A DNA stretch of 6,153 bases from Trueperaceae bacterium. GTDB lineage: Bacteria; Deinococcota; Deinococci; Deinococcales; Trueperaceae. The notes below the pieces were generated by a model. That model had not been told where the DNA came from and did no database searches. It saw only the letters and a list, made by a program, of their open reading frames with translations. The translations under genes were made by a program, and so were the position numbers. Location: the NCBI GenBank assembly GCA_007130355.1, contig SLSQ01000243.1, positions 1 to 6,153 of the forward strand, in the 5' to 3' direction. Below are positions 5,408-6,153 of the stretch, piece by piece. How positions within the stretch are numbered: the first letter of the stretch is position 1; each line of letters begins with the position of its first letter.

Positions 5408-6153
5408 GTGCGGATCGAACGGCTCACGGTCGCCGGCTTCAAGAGCTTCGGCGACCGCGTCACGTTCGAGTTCGCGCCCGGCGTCACCGCCGTGGTCGGT
5501 CCCAACGGCAGCGGCAAGTCGAACGTGCTCGACGCCCTCCGCTGGGCCACCGGCGGCGGGCGCGCGCGGGAGTTCCGCGCCGGCGACAAGACCGACCTGA
5601 TCTTCCACGGCGCCGCCGGCAAGAAGCGGATGGGCCGCGCCGACGTCGAGGTCGAGCTCCGCGCCGACGAGCGGCGCCTCAAGATCCGACGCAGCCTCGA
5701 CCGGGACGGCGCCACCAAGCTGACCCTGAACGGTCGGAACGTCCGCTTTCTGGATCTCGACGAGGAGCTCGCGGGCAGCGGCCTCGGGCGCGGCAGCCTG
5801 GCGATGATCGGGCAGGGCGAGGTCGCTTCGGTGCTGATGGCCGACCCTACCCGGCTGCTCTCGTACGTGGCCGAGGCGGCGGGCGTGGCGCGCCTGTCCG
5901 GCCGCCGGGAGCGGACCGAAGCCCGCCTCGACGCCGCACGCGACCACCTGGACCGCCTCGAGGAACGACTTCACGCCGACGGCGAGCGGCTCGAGGCGCT
6001 GGCGCGCGACGCCGAGGCGGCGCGCCGGCACGAGGAGCTCTCGGCCCGCGCCCGCCGGCTCCGGCTCACCCTGGCCCAGGCGCGGGTGGCGACGCTGCGG
6101 GAGGAGACGCGCGGCCTCGAAGCGGAGGCGGCGCGGCTGGAGGCCGACCTGGC
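5408..6153 (+). CDS. smc: Chromosome partition/condensation protein SMC (N-terminal part, runs off the window)
   Basis: The first 248 codons of an SMC ATPase are present; full proteins are about 1100-1200 residues. The start MRIERLTVAGFKSFGDRVTF is typical. It is followed by the Walker A motif GPNGSGKS (31-38), NVLDALRWATGG, the arginine-loop region EFRAGDKTDLIFHG, and the Q-loop MIGQGEVASVL with Q136. Next come AEAAGVARL and, from about residue 166, a long Glu/Arg/Ala/Leu-rich coiled-coil arm. The arm, hinge, signature motif and Walker B lie beyond the window. SMC dimers with ScpA and ScpB load on DNA and organise and segregate the chromosome. The start is GTG, 13 nt after the dipeptidase stop codon; only a weak GGGCGG-type site precedes it and no -10 box is seen, so it is probably read through from the dipeptidase gene. 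RecF and RecN are less likely because their N-terminal regions differ. Confidence 0.93.
   Translation, partial: MRIERLTVAGFKSFGDRVTFEFAPGVTAVVGPNGSGKSNVLDALRWATGGGRAREFRAGDKTDLIFHGAAGKKRMGRADVEVELRADERRLKIRRSLDRDGATKLTLNGRNVRFLDLDEELAGSGLGRGSLAMIGQGEVASVLMADPTRLLSYVAEAAGVARLSGRRERTEARLDAARDHLDRLEERLHADGERLEALARDAEAARRHEELSARARRLRLTLAQARVATLREETRGLEAEAARLEADL

Noticed and set aside
3784..5718. Open frame of 644 codons on the minus strand
   Set aside because: It runs antisense through hspR, the M20 dipeptidase with all its metal ligands, and smc. It has no recognisable domain.
1..6153. CRISPR arrays, insertion sequences, toxin-antitoxin or defence genes, RNA genes
   Set aside because: No repeated units, transposase or nuclease motifs, or tRNA/rRNA-like stretches were seen. 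The window reads as ordinary core chromosome.

Overview
The window is very GC-rich, and third codon positions are almost always G or C. It is fully packed with ordinary chromosomal genes. No mobile element, CRISPR array, rRNA or tRNA gene was seen. The gene set (a DnaJ with a reduced zinc centre followed by an HspR-type MerR regulator, DUF4384-type lipoprotein, M20 dipeptidase, SMC) and promoters of the form GGTANNNT placed 6-7 nt before start codons suggest a bacterium of the Deinococcota, perhaps near Truepera. That assignment is inference; another high-GC lineage is possible.

Layout. The left half (65-2544) is on the minus strand. Read in the direction of transcription, it holds a small lipoprotein of unknown function (2544-2191), a DUF4384-like lipoprotein (2165-1638), a YebC/PmpR-family protein (1541-795) and a stand-alone NAD(P)H-hydrate epimerase (778-65). 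The two lipoproteins form one unit with a 25-nt gap. The yebC-epimerase pair is a second unit with a 16-nt gap, preceded by its own putative promoter. The right half is on the plus strand: dnaJ (2603-3526), hspR (3543-3971), an M20 dipeptidase (4024-5394) and the start of smc (5408 to the window end, incomplete).

How the genes work together. dnaJ and hspR form a chaperone-plus-repressor unit. It diverges from the lipoprotein unit across a 58-nt gap that holds a perfect 15-bp dyad, CGCAGAA-G-TTCTGCG. The dyad lies exactly midway between two mirror-image -10 boxes, so one regulator could control both directions. A small hairpin after hspR and a new -10 box before the M20 gene suggest that M20-smc is a separate unit.

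No wholly new system is evident. The best leads are the symmetric divergent promoter, the DnaJ with only two CxxC motifs, and the recurring leaderless-type promoters.
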